A stretch of 64,000 bases of DNA from Clostridia bacterium (GCA_017501225.1 JAFVXH010000010.1:1-64000); one strand, 5' to 3'. Positions 1-7,518 are shown, counted from the first letter of the stretch. Made by a program: numbers and translations. The notes: generated by a model not told the origin, from the letters alone.

Positions 1-475
1 CGACATTCAAAAAGCCGATGTATGCCACGAATAAACCGATTCCGCCGCCGATTGCGTTCTGCAAGCTTATGGGAATGGAGCGAATAATCATTTTTCGCGC
101 CTTGGTTACGGTAATGAGAATATTGATTATTCCGCATATAAACACGATGGAAAGTGCTTGCTGCCAAGTAAACCCGAGTCCGAAGCAAACGGTATATGTA
201 AAGAATGCGCCTGTTCCCATACCGGGAGCCTGTGCATAAGGGACATTAGCGACCAGCCCCATTACCAACGTACCTATTACCGAAGCAATAATAGTTGCGA
301 GGAAGACCGCTCCCCACTCCATTCCCGCTTTTGCAAGAACACTTGGGTTGATAAAAAGAATGTATGACATTGCGAAGAACGTAGTTAATCCGGCAAGTAT
401 TTCGGTTCTGATATTTGAACCGGATGCTCGTATTCCGAAGTACCGTTCAATGAAATTTGTTTTGCCGACTTTCAT
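1..475 (-). CDS. NCS2/AzgA-type nucleobase permease, N-terminal part (cut by window edge)
   Basis: The visible 158 residues are the amino-terminal part of a polytopic membrane permease. The protein starts MKVGKTNFIERYFGIR and continues with the segment RTEILAGLTTFFAMSYILF, a hallmark of the AzgA branch of the NCS2 family (adenine/guanine/hypoxanthine importers), followed by NPSVLAKAGMEWGAVFLAT and a QAPGMGTGAFF loop. Members import purine bases with protons. The ATG is preceded by AAGGCGG at good spacing. The rest lies beyond base 1. I looked for a purine riboswitch in the 97-base leader and found none. The family call is firm; the exact substrate is unknown. Confidence 0.88.
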   Translation of the reverse strand, partial: MKVGKTNFIERYFGIRASGSNIRTEILAGLTTFFAMSYILFINPSVLAKAGMEWGAVFLATIIASVIGTLVMGLVANVPYAQAPGMGTGAFFTYTVCFGLGFTWQQALSIVFICGIINILITVTKARKMIIRSIPISLQNAIGGGIGLFVAYIGFLNV

Positions 476-578
476 TTTGCTTCCGCCTTGTTAAAAATAG
501 ATTATTTTGCAAAAAAGCTGTTGACTTTGTTCTTTGTTCTCATATTGTAACATAGATTTGCATTAATAATACAAAATA

Positions 579-607
579 ATTATAGCATGGATTCTGCAAA
601 AAGACAA
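579..607 (-). promoter_or_regulatory. Sigma-A type promoter for the permease
   Basis: On the minus strand, -35 TTGTCT (602-607) and -10 TATAAT (579-584) are separated by 17 bases. It would give a leader of about 97 bases before the permease start. Confidence 0.5.
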
Positions 608-1029
608 GGGATTATTGTCAATTTGTGTAAGGTTCTGTAAATTTGGATGATTAAAGAATTAATACTTTCGGCAAATTTTAGGCATCACCATAAATCTGCC
701 GAAGCTTTTTGCTCCCCTATTGCGATGGAATATACATAAGATTCTCGCTCGTCGGTTATCTTTGATTACTCCAGCGCAGTTTTTGAGTGTTGATATCGCT
801 TCCGCTTTGTAAAACCTTGCACTTGCATAAAATCACAAAGTGAGGTCTTTAGCTTATGACTGTCTATGGCGGTAATAATGTCGGGGTATTTGTTGGTGCA
901 GCACATATTTTCATTTTAGTCAAGTACGATTTGGTAAATCGTGATTAGGTATTTTTGAATCGTGAGTCCGTGGCTCGCTGGTCCTTAATCTTTGATTACA
1001 GCATCGCAAATTTTCACCCGTGGAGCCAC
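608..1029. other. Gene-poor stretch, possible decayed coding remnant
   Basis: I see no convincing gene here. The minus strand has a 46-codon reading frame (766-906, MCCTNKYPDIITAIDS...) that runs into a stop and then continues open for another 24 codons. This looks like a decayed gene rather than a real small protein, and there is no ribosome binding site. Confidence 0.3.
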
Positions 1030-1058
1030 TTGAAAAATCCTCTCTTTTATGCTATAAC
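1030..1058 (+). promoter_or_regulatory. Promoter for the small gene at 1133
   Basis: TTGAAA (1030-1035) and TATAAC (1053-1058) with a 17-base spacer, on the same strand as and 75 bases ahead of the gene at 1133. Confidence 0.5.
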
Positions 1059-1073
1059 GGTTGTAATAAAAAG

Positions 1074-1110
1074 CCACCTCGGGCTGGAGCTTGCGGCTCG
1101 TGCGAGGTGG
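1074..1110 (+). promoter_or_regulatory. Leader hairpin ahead of the 1133 gene
   Basis: CCACCTCG (1074-1081) pairs with CGAGGTGG (1103-1110), and an inner GAGC/GCTC stem extends it. There is no T tract, so it is more likely an mRNA-leader structure than a terminator. It sits between the promoter and the ribosome binding site. Confidence 0.4.
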
Positions 1111-1132
1111 ACAAATAAGAAAGGGGCTTCCC

Positions 1133-1534
1133 ATGGAATATGTCATCGTATCTGATCAAGAGGATAGAGTTGTAAAATTCGGCTGGGCTCGCGGAAAACG
1201 TTATGCCGATGAAGTTGTTATGGGAATGGATCCTTGGTGGGATTTCCACGTTATTGTAAAAAAGCCCGGAATTGACATTGATTTCATTGGGGAATGCGTG
1301 ACAGAGCATGAACTTTTAGATTTCATCACCCTTATAGAAAAAAGTCGCGATTTTGAATGGTCCAAAGAAGAAACAACCGATTTTATGGAACCTGATTGCA
1401 ATTTTACTGTATCGAAACGTCACGGCATTTTTCAAATTTATCTGAAATATACCGACAGCCTATGTATATGGTTTGAGAGAGAACATTTAGATGCGATTGC
1501 TGAATATCTGAAAAAGGCCTTGCAAGCTCCCTGA
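1133..1534 (+). CDS. Small soluble protein of unknown function
   Basis: A 133-residue acidic protein without signal peptide or membrane segment. It starts MEYVIVSDQEDRVVKFGW and has the pattern of alternating strands and a helix (LLDFITLIEKSRDF) seen in small cytoplasmic immunity-type proteins of the WapI-immunity kind; that resemblance is only by eye. I chose the ATG at 1133 because AAAGGGG lies just ahead of it; the longer frame from 1091 would start inside the leader hairpin. It stands alone with its own promoter, next to mobile-element debris, which fits an accessory or orphan-immunity gene. Function is not established. Confidence 0.6.
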   Translation: MEYVIVSDQEDRVVKFGWARGKRYADEVVMGMDPWWDFHVIVKKPGIDIDFIGECVTEHELLDFITLIEKSRDFEWSKEETTDFMEPDCNFTVSKRHGIFQIYLKYTDSLCIWFEREHLDAIAEYLKKALQAP

Positions 1535-1622
1535 CCACAATCTTGACCATTTACGGCTTCGGACTACGTGGGAATTATGGACTTTGTGGCACGAAAAAGC
1601 ACGTGTCGTTAGCGTGGTGATA

Positions 1623-1868
1623 TCAAATGTGTGTTGTGAGGAGATCTTCCTGATCCTCTTCGATTTTCGCAAGATTGATTACTTTCTTTTCAAGCTTCTT
1701 TGCATATTTCATTGCGGTATAAGCGCCGCCATCTTCCCTCTCAACGTAGCAGATAAAAAGGTCGCACGCTTCTACCATCCAGCGGTTGCGCTTGGTAATG
1801 GCTCCCTTGGGATGAGTTCTGCCGATGCACTCGGGGATCATGACATTATCGTAATATGCCTCGTATAC
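1623..1868 (-). pseudogene. C-terminal remnant of a SLOG/DUF1273-like protein
   Basis: Reading backward from 1868, the frame encodes VYEAYYDNVMIPE, then ITKRNRWMVEACDLFICYVE and GGAYTAMKYAKKLEKKVINLA. This is the carboxy-terminal half of the SLOG (YpsA/DUF1273-like) Rossmann fold with its RNRWMV and GGAYTA motifs. A TGA at 1869-1871 precedes the first homologous residue and there is no start codon, so the amino-terminal half is gone. The upstream DNA instead encodes a DUF6809 gene that runs into this fragment in another frame, so the two were joined by a deletion. Confidence 0.7.
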
Positions 1869-2050
1869 TCACTCCAACAATCGTGGAACTTTTCAAACAT
1901 TTCCTTTTGCTCGTCGGAAAAGCTTTTCTCCAAGTCCTCGTGGTGACGTGACATATAGCCGAGCAGTTCTTTCATTTCCTTAGAGTTGGTTCGGCTATCC
2001 TCTTGCGGTACGATATTTCCGTGCCACAGCTCATTGATGATCGACTTCAT
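1838..2050 (-). pseudogene. Truncated DUF6809-family protein
   Basis: The 70-residue product starts MKSIINELWHGNIVPQED and continues with MKELLGYMSRHHEDLEKSFSDEQKEMFEKF. That is the amino-terminal half of DUF6809, a family common on integrative elements of gut Firmicutes. Intact members carry on with a helix containing an ER-x-IF-x-Y-x-F-RLG type motif; here the frame leaves the family after WSEYT and stops within 6 residues, where the SLOG remnant begins. The start is well supported by GGAGGTGA, and the ATG overlaps the stop of the tnpV gene ahead of it. It is probably non-functional. Confidence 0.7.
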
Positions 2051-2418
2051 TGATAGATCACCTCCCGCAAAACGATTTCTTCCGCGCTCGCCTTGATGTT
2101 GTTCATCTCGGCAACCCATTTGATGGCATCAGAAGCCTTTAATTCTTCCTCTATGCCGCGTTCTCTTGCGAGGTTGGCAACTATGGCTTCGACCATTTCA
2201 TTGGCTTGTACGTCGATTTCGTGAAGGTAGGAGTTAAGCCTGCCATCGGTGAGAAGTGTGGTGTAACTTCCTCGTTTGTGTTGTTTGATGTAGTCGCAGT
2301 GAAGGAGTCCGTATTTGCCGATTTTGTGTTCCTTTTGCTCTGCGATTTCGAGCATCGGGTAGTATTGTTCGCCGCGAAGCTCGTATTTGATGCCGTTTTG
2401 AGTGATGTACTTTTCCAT
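2047..2418 (-). CDS. tnpV: TnpV-like transposon-encoded protein
   Basis: A 123-residue protein matching the TnpV family found on Tn4451-type and related integrative elements. Recognisable segments are KIGKYGLLHCDYIKQHKRG, TTLLTDGRLNSYLHEIDVQA and the carboxy-terminal WVAEMNNIKASAEEIVLREV. Length is normal for the family (about 115-125). The molecular role of TnpV is not known. Its stop overlaps the start of the truncated DUF6809 gene (ATGA), showing the two were once translationally coupled. No recombinase or integrase is left in the window, so this is cargo debris of a lost element. Confidence 0.8.
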   Translation of the reverse strand: MEKYITQNGIKYELRGEQYYPMLEIAEQKEHKIGKYGLLHCDYIKQHKRGSYTTLLTDGRLNSYLHEIDVQANEMVEAIVANLARERGIEEELKASDAIKWVAEMNNIKASAEEIVLREVIYQ

Positions 2419-2544
2419 AATTCATATTCCTTTCGTGTTACAAAATTCCTTGTAAAGACAAGCATTTTCGGTACTTTGGGAATATGTTTCGACCACCTCG
2501 GCACTATGCCGCAATATTAGGTCTGTTATGAACACTCAGACCAG

Positions 2545-2581
2545 AAAAAGCAGAATAGACCTTGTGTCTGTTCTGCTTTTT
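2545..2581. terminator. Strong intrinsic terminator hairpin
   Basis: AAAAAGCAGAATAGAC (2545-2560) pairs with GTCTGTTCTGCTTTTT (2566-2581) around a 5-base loop. The A and T flanks make it usable in both directions. Confidence 0.7.
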
Positions 2582-2610
2582 CTTATTTGAATTTCACGAC
2601 GACGAGCTTC

Positions 2611-2631
2611 GCAAATGCGGAACGCATTTGC
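2611..2631. other. Perfect short palindrome
   Basis: GCAAATGCG, GAA, CGCATTTGC. No T tract follows, so it is not an obvious terminator. It could be a recombinase or regulator site left from the mobile element. Confidence 0.4.
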
Positions 2632-2710
2632 TCGTTTTGCGCTCCACCAAACTGTGCTTTACCAACAACTACCGGCGCAAAACTAAGTTCGTAAGCTTGT
2701 CACTCAGACC

Positions 2711-2745
2711 AAGAGGAGATTCGTAAGGATCTCCTCTTTTCTTTT
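2711..2745 (+). terminator. Intrinsic terminator
   Basis: AAGAGGAGAT (2711-2720) and ATCTCCTCTT (2729-2738) form a 10-pair stem followed by a T-rich run. Confidence 0.65.
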
Positions 2746-3244
2746 ATTTTCTCCCGTTTTCTCACTTTTTCGTATGTCCGATGTGTTAACAACCGGGGTA
2801 TGAAAAAATGGTCTAAAAACCACTTTTTCAGCAAGTGCTACCCAAACTGCTACCTAACCATTTTTTCAACGTGCGAGAAAAAACTGATTTTTTCAGCGAC
2901 CATTATCATTCAACTGCTACCTAGACACAAAAAACAACACATTTTTGATGTTTTTTAGACAAATTTTAGACTTATTTAGGATTTTGAAAGGATTTTTCAA
3001 CGTCCTCTCAACCATCTCATACCCTTAAACTACAACCCCAAGGTAGCGCGTATCAAATTCCAGTGCATCTTGCATATATTTTGCCACAATGTTTTGTTCA
3101 ACATTACTCGATATGCTACCCCAAAATAGAGTTTCGTGCAACTCATATACGTTTTTCAAGCCGCCAAACCTCTTTGACGCGCTACCCTGCCTGCACTTCA
3201 AAATCTTCTGATACGTAATATTCCCTCTCCTTTTACATAAAATT
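2746..3244. other. Non-coding AT-rich stretch, element debris
   Basis: No supported gene. On the plus strand the phrase CTGCTACC recurs (around 2837, 2849 and 2912), which in the minus direction would read LGSSLGS-like. It may be the frayed end of a lost gene of the mobile element, but no frame stays open convincingly. Confidence 0.3.
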
Positions 3245-3278
3245 AGCCGATGAGATTTCTTTCGATTTCTCATCGGCT
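3245..3278 (-). terminator. Terminator after the 49-residue peptide gene
   Basis: AGCCGATGAGA (3245-3255) and TCTCATCGGCT (3268-3278) form an 11-pair stem. In the minus direction the stem is followed by AATTTTATG. Confidence 0.6.
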
Positions 3279-3351
3279 TTTATGTGCTATTCTACTTTTT
3301 GATCATCGATGGCTCGAAGATCAAGCGTGTGGGAACACCCTGTTGATAGGG

Positions 3352-3501
3352 TTAATACTGATCCCACTCCCATTTGTCGTTGTTATCGCTGTCGAACCAT
3401 TTGCCGGGGTCGAAGTTATACGTCTGCACGCTGGCAGTAATAATATCCTGTGCCATCAGAGAGATAACTTCAATTTCAACTTTATTATACGTCTTTTTCA
3501 T
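3352..3501 (-). CDS. 49-residue peptide of the MKKxYxxxEIEVI type
   Basis: The protein begins MKKTYNKVEIEVISLMAQD, continues IITASVQTYNFDPGKWF and ends DNNDKWEWDQY. It has a strong AAAGGAGG site 8 bases before the ATG and starts 17 bases after the stop of the surface protein, so both share one transcript. Similar very short proteins with a basic start, an (E/I)VI core, a D-I-I/M-T-(A/S)-S step and a variable acidic/aromatic tail are common in gut Clostridia, and I know of no assigned function. The invariant middle with variable tail suggests a leader-plus-core layout, but no modifying enzyme is nearby. Confidence 0.7.
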   Translation of the reverse strand: MKKTYNKVEIEVISLMAQDIITASVQTYNFDPGKWFDSDNNDKWEWDQY

Positions 3502-3518
3502 TGTTATTCCCTCCTTTG

Positions 3519-5510
3519 TCAAATCAGTTGGTTCGTGCTGAGGTATTCATACAGATGTTCTACCTGCTCGATTCCAAGGGTTTCATAGTAATATGCGACC
3601 ATAGTGGCAACAGAATATGCCTTCTCAGTATCAGCAGCATACTTAACACCATCAACCTCAACGTAAGCCTGCATGGTGAATTCGGTTCCAAGCTTTGCAG
3701 GATCGTTCATGATGTCGCCAAGCTCAACGGTGATGCAGTACAGCTCATCGCCGGTCTCATCATCAAGAACCTTGGTCCAAGAGCCTGCATCTGCTTCAAA
3801 GAATACGCTCTTGCCACCTGCGGTGATCTTGATGCCGCAAGCGTCGATACCGTCAAGTTCCACCAACGCTGCATCCACTGCAAATCGGAATGCGAAATTA
3901 CTATCCGTGTAAACTACCTGCTCGGTGGTCTCGCCACTCTCGGCTCCGCTGTCCCACTCGATCTCGATAGAATCGAGGTAAAGCGCTCCGCTTGCGGATC
4001 TGATACCGATATATGCATAATCACCGTCTACAACCAGCTCAGTACTTTCTCCCATCTTCAAGGATCCGATCTTTGTAATGCCGTCCGAAGAGATGTTGTA
4101 AAGTTGAGTGGGCGACGTGAATTCGGTGTTACTGCCATAGATATCGAGTGTTCTACCGTTAGTCGTGTTGCTATTCCAAAAAACGACGATCTTTCTAACA
4201 TTACCACTGCTGGTCGTGGTAACGATACCGGAGTTGCTGTTGTTGCTTCTCAACTGAATTGCCGAATTGCCGCCGGCACTGTTACCTGCGTACACGGCGC
4301 CGGATGCTCCGGCCTTGCCGCTCCAATTCGAATAAGTGGTGGCAGTACTATTTACAGTAAATGCATTGTTAAGTGTATCGGTAACGGTGCCGGAGATTTC
4401 AACCTCCTCAACGGTAGCCGTATACTTGTATGCCAAGCTCATCTTCAGCTCGAGTGCGTTGAGCGCCTCAAGGAGTGCCTCCATGGTGTCATCGAGAACC
4501 AGCTCATAGTCGGGCTGATCGAACTCACACGTTCCCGAGTAGTCCTTGAGCTTGCCGGAAACTACGATTCTCTGACCTACTGCAAGAGTTTCGCCGCCCT
4601 TCATTCTGAAAGCCAGGATGCTTCCGGTCTCGTCAGCAACGGTAACCGTGATATTGTTATACTGTTCGCTCCATGCGGTGTCGATGCTCTCTACCGTACC
4701 TTCAACGGTATAGATGCAAGGAGTACCCTCTTCGCCTACGGCTTTCGCAATTTCGTTTGCCTCAGCAATCGTGATCTTGCTTTCCGCTGCAGGGAGTACT
4801 GCTACTTTCTTCTCATCAAACACCTCGCCGATGGAAGCGGTAACGGTGACCGTACCCATCTTGAGGCCGGTTACTACACCGTCTGCTACGGTTGCAACGG
4901 TTTCGTCGTCGACAGTCCATACAACGTTACCCTCAATATTTTTAGGAGTAGCGGTAAGGGTGATAGGATCACCGTCAACCAGCACAACGCTGTCACCTGC
5001 GATAGAAATAGAGGGCTCAGCAGGCTCGTCCGATCCGGCAGTCGCATAAGTAACCGTCAACGAATCCATTCTTACCTGTGCAGTAAGCTGAGCTACCGTG
5101 AAAGAGTTCGTCGAACCATCAAGGGTAACGGTCACTTTATCGGAGGAGGCTGTCGCTGCGTCGCCGATAGAATTCTTAAGCGCGGTTGCATACGAGGAAC
5201 TGTTACAATCGAATACGATTTGGGTGATGTTGCCCAACGCACACTCGACGATCACTTCCGACTTCGCATACAAACGAACGGGCTTGGCATAATCCGCCAC
5301 GTTGGTTGTAGAGCTCGACTTGTTGTTGGTAAAGGTGATGCCATTCTGCTCCCAGACCTGCGCAGTGGTACTGTAGGAGGTACGCTGTGCTTTGTCTGCA
5401 AAAGAGAGCGTTGCCTCCTCCTCTGCGCTGATGTTGAATACCAGCGTAGGTACGATGAGCGCAAGCATCAGCACCATGGCAAGTATTCTGGTTGAAAATT
5501 TTGGTTTCAT
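3519..5510 (-). CDS. Secreted Ig-like (BIG2) surface protein
   Basis: A 663-residue exported protein. Residues 1-29 form a signal peptide (KPKFSTRILAMVLMLALIVP, then SA-EE). A beta-rich domain at about 32-160 is followed by a BIG2 Ig-like domain at about 165-245, with WTVDDETVATVADGVVTGL and the G-x-VTVTA end. An OB-fold-like strand region lies at about 250-345 (YTVEGTVESIDTAWSEQ to VGQRIVVSGKLKDYSG). A second sugar-binding-like beta-sandwich at about 365-525 resembles the first domain. There is no LPXTG anchor or S-layer repeat, so it is probably released or held by partners. It likely binds carbohydrate or cell wall. AAGGAAGGGAG precedes the ATG. Confidence 0.75.
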   Translation of the reverse strand: MKPKFSTRILAMVLMLALIVPTLVFNISAEEEATLSFADKAQRTSYSTTAQVWEQNGITFTNNKSSSTTNVADYAKPVRLYAKSEVIVECALGNITQIVFDCNSSSYATALKNSIGDAATASSDKVTVTLDGSTNSFTVAQLTAQVRMDSLTVTYATAGSDEPAEPSISIAGDSVVLVDGDPITLTATPKNIEGNVVWTVDDETVATVADGVVTGLKMGTVTVTASIGEVFDEKKVAVLPAAESKITIAEANEIAKAVGEEGTPCIYTVEGTVESIDTAWSEQYNNITVTVADETGSILAFRMKGGETLAVGQRIVVSGKLKDYSGTCEFDQPDYELVLDDTMEALLEALNALELKMSLAYKYTATVEEVEISGTVTDTLNNAFTVNSTATTYSNWSGKAGASGAVYAGNSAGGNSAIQLRSNNSNSGIVTTTSSGNVRKIVVFWNSNTTNGRTLDIYGSNTEFTSPTQLYNISSDGITKIGSLKMGESTELVVDGDYAYIGIRSASGALYLDSIEIEWDSGAESGETTEQVVYTDSNFAFRFAVDAALVELDGIDACGIKITAGGKSVFFEADAGSWTKVLDDETGDELYCITVELGDIMNDPAKLGTEFTMQAYVEVDGVKYAADTEKAYSVATMVAYYYETLGIEQVEHLYEYLSTNQLI

Positions 5511-5567
5511 TGTTGTCTCCCTTCCTTTATAATATTGAAATTTTTAGACAAAATTTGCACTGTATAT

Positions 5568-5596
5568 ATTATATCACTGTTTTTTTCCATTGTCAA
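5568..5596 (-). promoter_or_regulatory. Consensus promoter for the surface protein operon
   Basis: TTGACA (5591-5596) and TATAAT (5568-5573), 17-base spacer, both perfect. Confidence 0.85.
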
Positions 5597-5632
5597 CAAA
5601 AATCCGTTTTCTTCTTGTAATAATTTTCAAAT

Positions 5633-5662
5633 ACGACAAGTCACGACAAGTCACGACAAGCC
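5633..5662 (+). repeat. Three 10-base tandem repeats
   Basis: ACGACAAGTC twice, then ACGACAAGCC, directly upstream of the surface-protein promoter (36 bases above its -35 box). It could be an operator array or simple slippage. Confidence 0.6.
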
Positions 5663-5698
5663 GCCCAAGCAGGTGGTTTTCGTTTTGCAAGAAAAAAC

Positions 5699-5732
5699 GC
5701 GCTGCAAGTGAAAAGACTTGCAGCGCTTTTTT
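5699..5732. terminator. Bidirectional terminator below the lipoprotein gene
   Basis: GCGCTGCAAGT (5699-5709) and ACTTGCAGCGC (5716-5726) with a 6-base loop; A6 on the left and T6 on the right, so it works for the minus-strand lipoprotein gene. Confidence 0.85.
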
Positions 5733-5734
5733 CC

Positions 5735-6505
5735 TTATATCCAGGGCAAAAAACCGTTGCTGGAGGAGGAATATGCATATTCACTGAGAAAGTCAAAGCT
5801 TCCGCCCGTGATAGCATACAGATCCTCGCCGACCGATAGATAACCGTTGCAAATTTTTATGCAGTCATCTCCGATCAAAACGGTGTATTCCGCGCTCGGA
5901 TCGCTATAATCCGCCGCGTTTGAAAGCTTTATGAGCGTTGCCTTGCCAAGCTCGGTGAAGAACGCCTCATTGTCCTCTACCTTTGCCACAAGACCCTTGG
6001 CATTTTGGATCTTGACAGTTGCATCGGCAGAAAATCCGCCAAGCTGTGTCTGCTCGCCCGCGAATACGCCCCCGAGATATGCAAGTGCGTCAAACCCTTG
6101 GCACGTATAGAGTGCCGAGCCGTCATATGCCGCTACGTTTTCCGGATAAACGTACAGGCTCTTTCCGTTGATCTTCAGCTCGTAAACAGCCTCACCCGCC
6201 TCGGTCATTGCTTGGGCGGGATCATATTGCAGGTTCATCAGACCGTCCTTTAAGGCGTTGTTTGCGCTAAGGTCGACGGTAATTCCCTTTTGTATATCCG
6301 TGAATATAACAGAGTCAATATCCGTTTCCGTATAGCCGAAGCACTGCAAGGGATCGACATCCTCTGTTTTCTTATCGGAAGTGGTCGACGTCTCCGCGGT
6401 GGACGTTTGCTTTGTCTGCACATCGGTATCCAAGGGCGTTTGCCCGGTACAGCCCGAAAGCAACAGCATCGCCGCGATCAAGCATAAAACGATTACTTTT
6501 TTCAT
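5735..6505 (-). CDS. Lipoprotein of unknown function
   Basis: A 256-residue protein with a clear lipoprotein signal: MKKVIVLCLIAAMLLLSGC, lipobox LLSGC with the acylated Cys at 19. A Ser/Thr-rich linker (about 20-50) precedes a globular domain that looks like two similar beta-rich halves (DPAQAMTEAGEAVYELKING and SDPSAEYTVLIGDD are parallel segments). I chose the ATG at 6505 because AAGGAG precedes it and it begins the signal; the frame is open 37 codons further up without a site. It is anchored outside the membrane. No family recognised. Confidence 0.7.
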   Translation of the reverse strand: MKKVIVLCLIAAMLLLSGCTGQTPLDTDVQTKQTSTAETSTTSDKKTEDVDPLQCFGYTETDIDSVIFTDIQKGITVDLSANNALKDGLMNLQYDPAQAMTEAGEAVYELKINGKSLYVYPENVAAYDGSALYTCQGFDALAYLGGVFAGEQTQLGGFSADATVKIQNAKGLVAKVEDNEAFFTELGKATLIKLSNAADYSDPSAEYTVLIGDDCIKICNGYLSVGEDLYAITGGSFDFLSEYAYSSSSNGFLPWI

Positions 6506-6587
6506 AGATTTCTCCTTATCCTTAAACGGTCTTTGGGCGCATAATCCGAGTATCGTTCCGACCGCCTCGTTTTTTATATTACGCTCC

Positions 6588-6616
6588 ATTATACCATGTT
6601 TTTTTGAACAATGCAA
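6588..6616 (-). promoter_or_regulatory. Promoter for the lipoprotein gene
   Basis: TTGCAT (6611-6616) and TATAAT (6588-6593), 17-base spacer. Confidence 0.7.
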
Positions 6617-6761
6617 GAGGCATCACGAAGATTCAAGACATAAAATTGAAGATGAAACAAGTTCTTGACGACCTGCAGATCTTCTTTTGTTGCGACCTCC
6701 GACTTGCCTGAGAGGAAAATGAGGGGCGTGCATGAGTTCTTTGACCATAGGTCACCTCAAA

Positions 6762-7160
6762 TTATTTAACGGTTTCATATTTCCAATCGATGATGCCACC
6801 GAATTCCTTAACGTTGGTATATCCGAGCTTAACGAGCTCCTCTGCTGCAATTTTGCTTCTTCTGCCGCTTCGGCAATAGACGAGAATCAACTGATCCTTA
6901 TCGGGAAGCTCCTTTTCAGCGCGGTCTGCAATCTCGTATTCGGGAATCAGTATCGCTCCGGGGATATGCCCCTGATCGTATTCCTCTTGCGTTCTCGCAT
7001 CAATGATGATATATCCGCTCTCGCTGTCCATCAACGCTTTGGCTTCCGCTCCGCTGATTTGCTCATAGGTTGCAGAATTACCTCCCGAACATCCAACGCA
7101 TCCAAAAGGCAACGCAAGAGTGAGAAGCATTATCAAAAATTGCTTATTTCTTTTCAACAT
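6762..7160 (-). CDS. Exported rhodanese-domain protein
   Basis: 132 residues. A lipoprotein-like signal (about 1-24, ending CVGCSGG) is followed by one rhodanese domain with DARTQEEYDQGHIPGAI and the active-site loop VYCRSGRRS; the Cys is the sulfur carrier. The ending GGIIDWKYE fits the family's GG-x-x-x-W motif. Single-domain, surface-anchored rhodaneses transfer sulfane sulfur or act in redox control; the substrate is not evident. The start overlaps the end of the TipAS gene by 17 bases, so these genes are co-transcribed. GGATAAGGA lies upstream of the ATG. Confidence 0.85.
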   Translation of the reverse strand: MLKRNKQFLIMLLTLALPFGCVGCSGGNSATYEQISGAEAKALMDSESGYIIIDARTQEEYDQGHIPGAILIPEYEIADRAEKELPDKDQLILVYCRSGRRSKIAAEELVKLGYTNVKEFGGIIDWKYETVK

Positions 7161-7518
7161 ATATCCTTATCCCCTCTGCCGCAAACTCCGCAGTTCCTTC
7201 GCCATACTTGTCGATGTTCTTCTTGAATCGCTCATCGGTAACATACATCTTGCCAAGTCCTGCGAGAATCTCGTCGGTGCAGGTGTAGTAGTTCTCGGTG
7301 ATGTATGCCTGAAGCTTGGCTACAAGCGCCTGTGCTTCAGTAGAATCGGCACTCGCACCATTTTTCTTGCAGGCTGCAAACTCGGCAAAGATCGTCATCA
7401 AGCCATCGTTTGCTTCAGCCCATTTCTCTTTTGTGTAATTCTTTGTTTTTTGCTCGTGCTCACGATAGGCGGAAGTGTTTCCATAGCGTTCACGAGCTTC
7501 GGTTTCATAATTTTTCAT
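7144..7518 (-). CDS. Stand-alone TipAS antibiotic-recognition domain protein
   Basis: 124 residues made only of the TipAS domain (PF07739), which in MerR-type TipA regulators binds thiopeptide antibiotics. The diagnostic motifs are present: ARERYGNTSAYREHEQKTK near the start, and the block YYTCTDEILAGLGKMYVTDERF near residues 80-100. The usual MerR DNA-binding head (about 110 residues) is absent, so this form cannot regulate directly and may sequester ligand, like the short TipAS protein of Streptomyces. I start it at 7518, overlapping the Nudix stop (ATGA), with GAGGTA ahead; the longer open frame is the Nudix gene's shadow. Confidence 0.85.
   Translation of the reverse strand: MKNYETEARERYGNTSAYREHEQKTKNYTKEKWAEANDGLMTIFAEFAACKKNGASADSTEAQALVAKLQAYITENYYTCTDEILAGLGKMYVTDERFKKNIDKYGEGTAEFAAEGIRIYVEKK

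Larger units (their letters stand above)
2533..2711 (+). repeat. 11-base direct repeats, possible element scar
   Basis: CACTCAGACCA occurs at 2533-2543 and again at 2701-2711, 168 bases apart, each directly ahead of a terminator-like hairpin. Short direct repeats next to TnpV debris could mark an excision scar or a duplication. Confidence 0.35.

Noticed and set aside
476..578. Purine riboswitch ahead of the nucleobase permease
   Set aside because: Searched for the conserved TATA...GTTTCTACC...GACTA blocks in the leader and found none.
3025..3273. 82-codon minus-strand frame
   Set aside because: It begins inside the terminator hairpin at 3245-3278, has no promoter and no recognisable family; at most a frayed remnant.
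3501..5495. Long plus-strand open frame of 664 codons
   Set aside because: It is the antisense image of the secreted Ig-like protein; it has no ribosome binding site, no family motif and unnatural composition, while the minus strand has a signal peptide and a perfect promoter.
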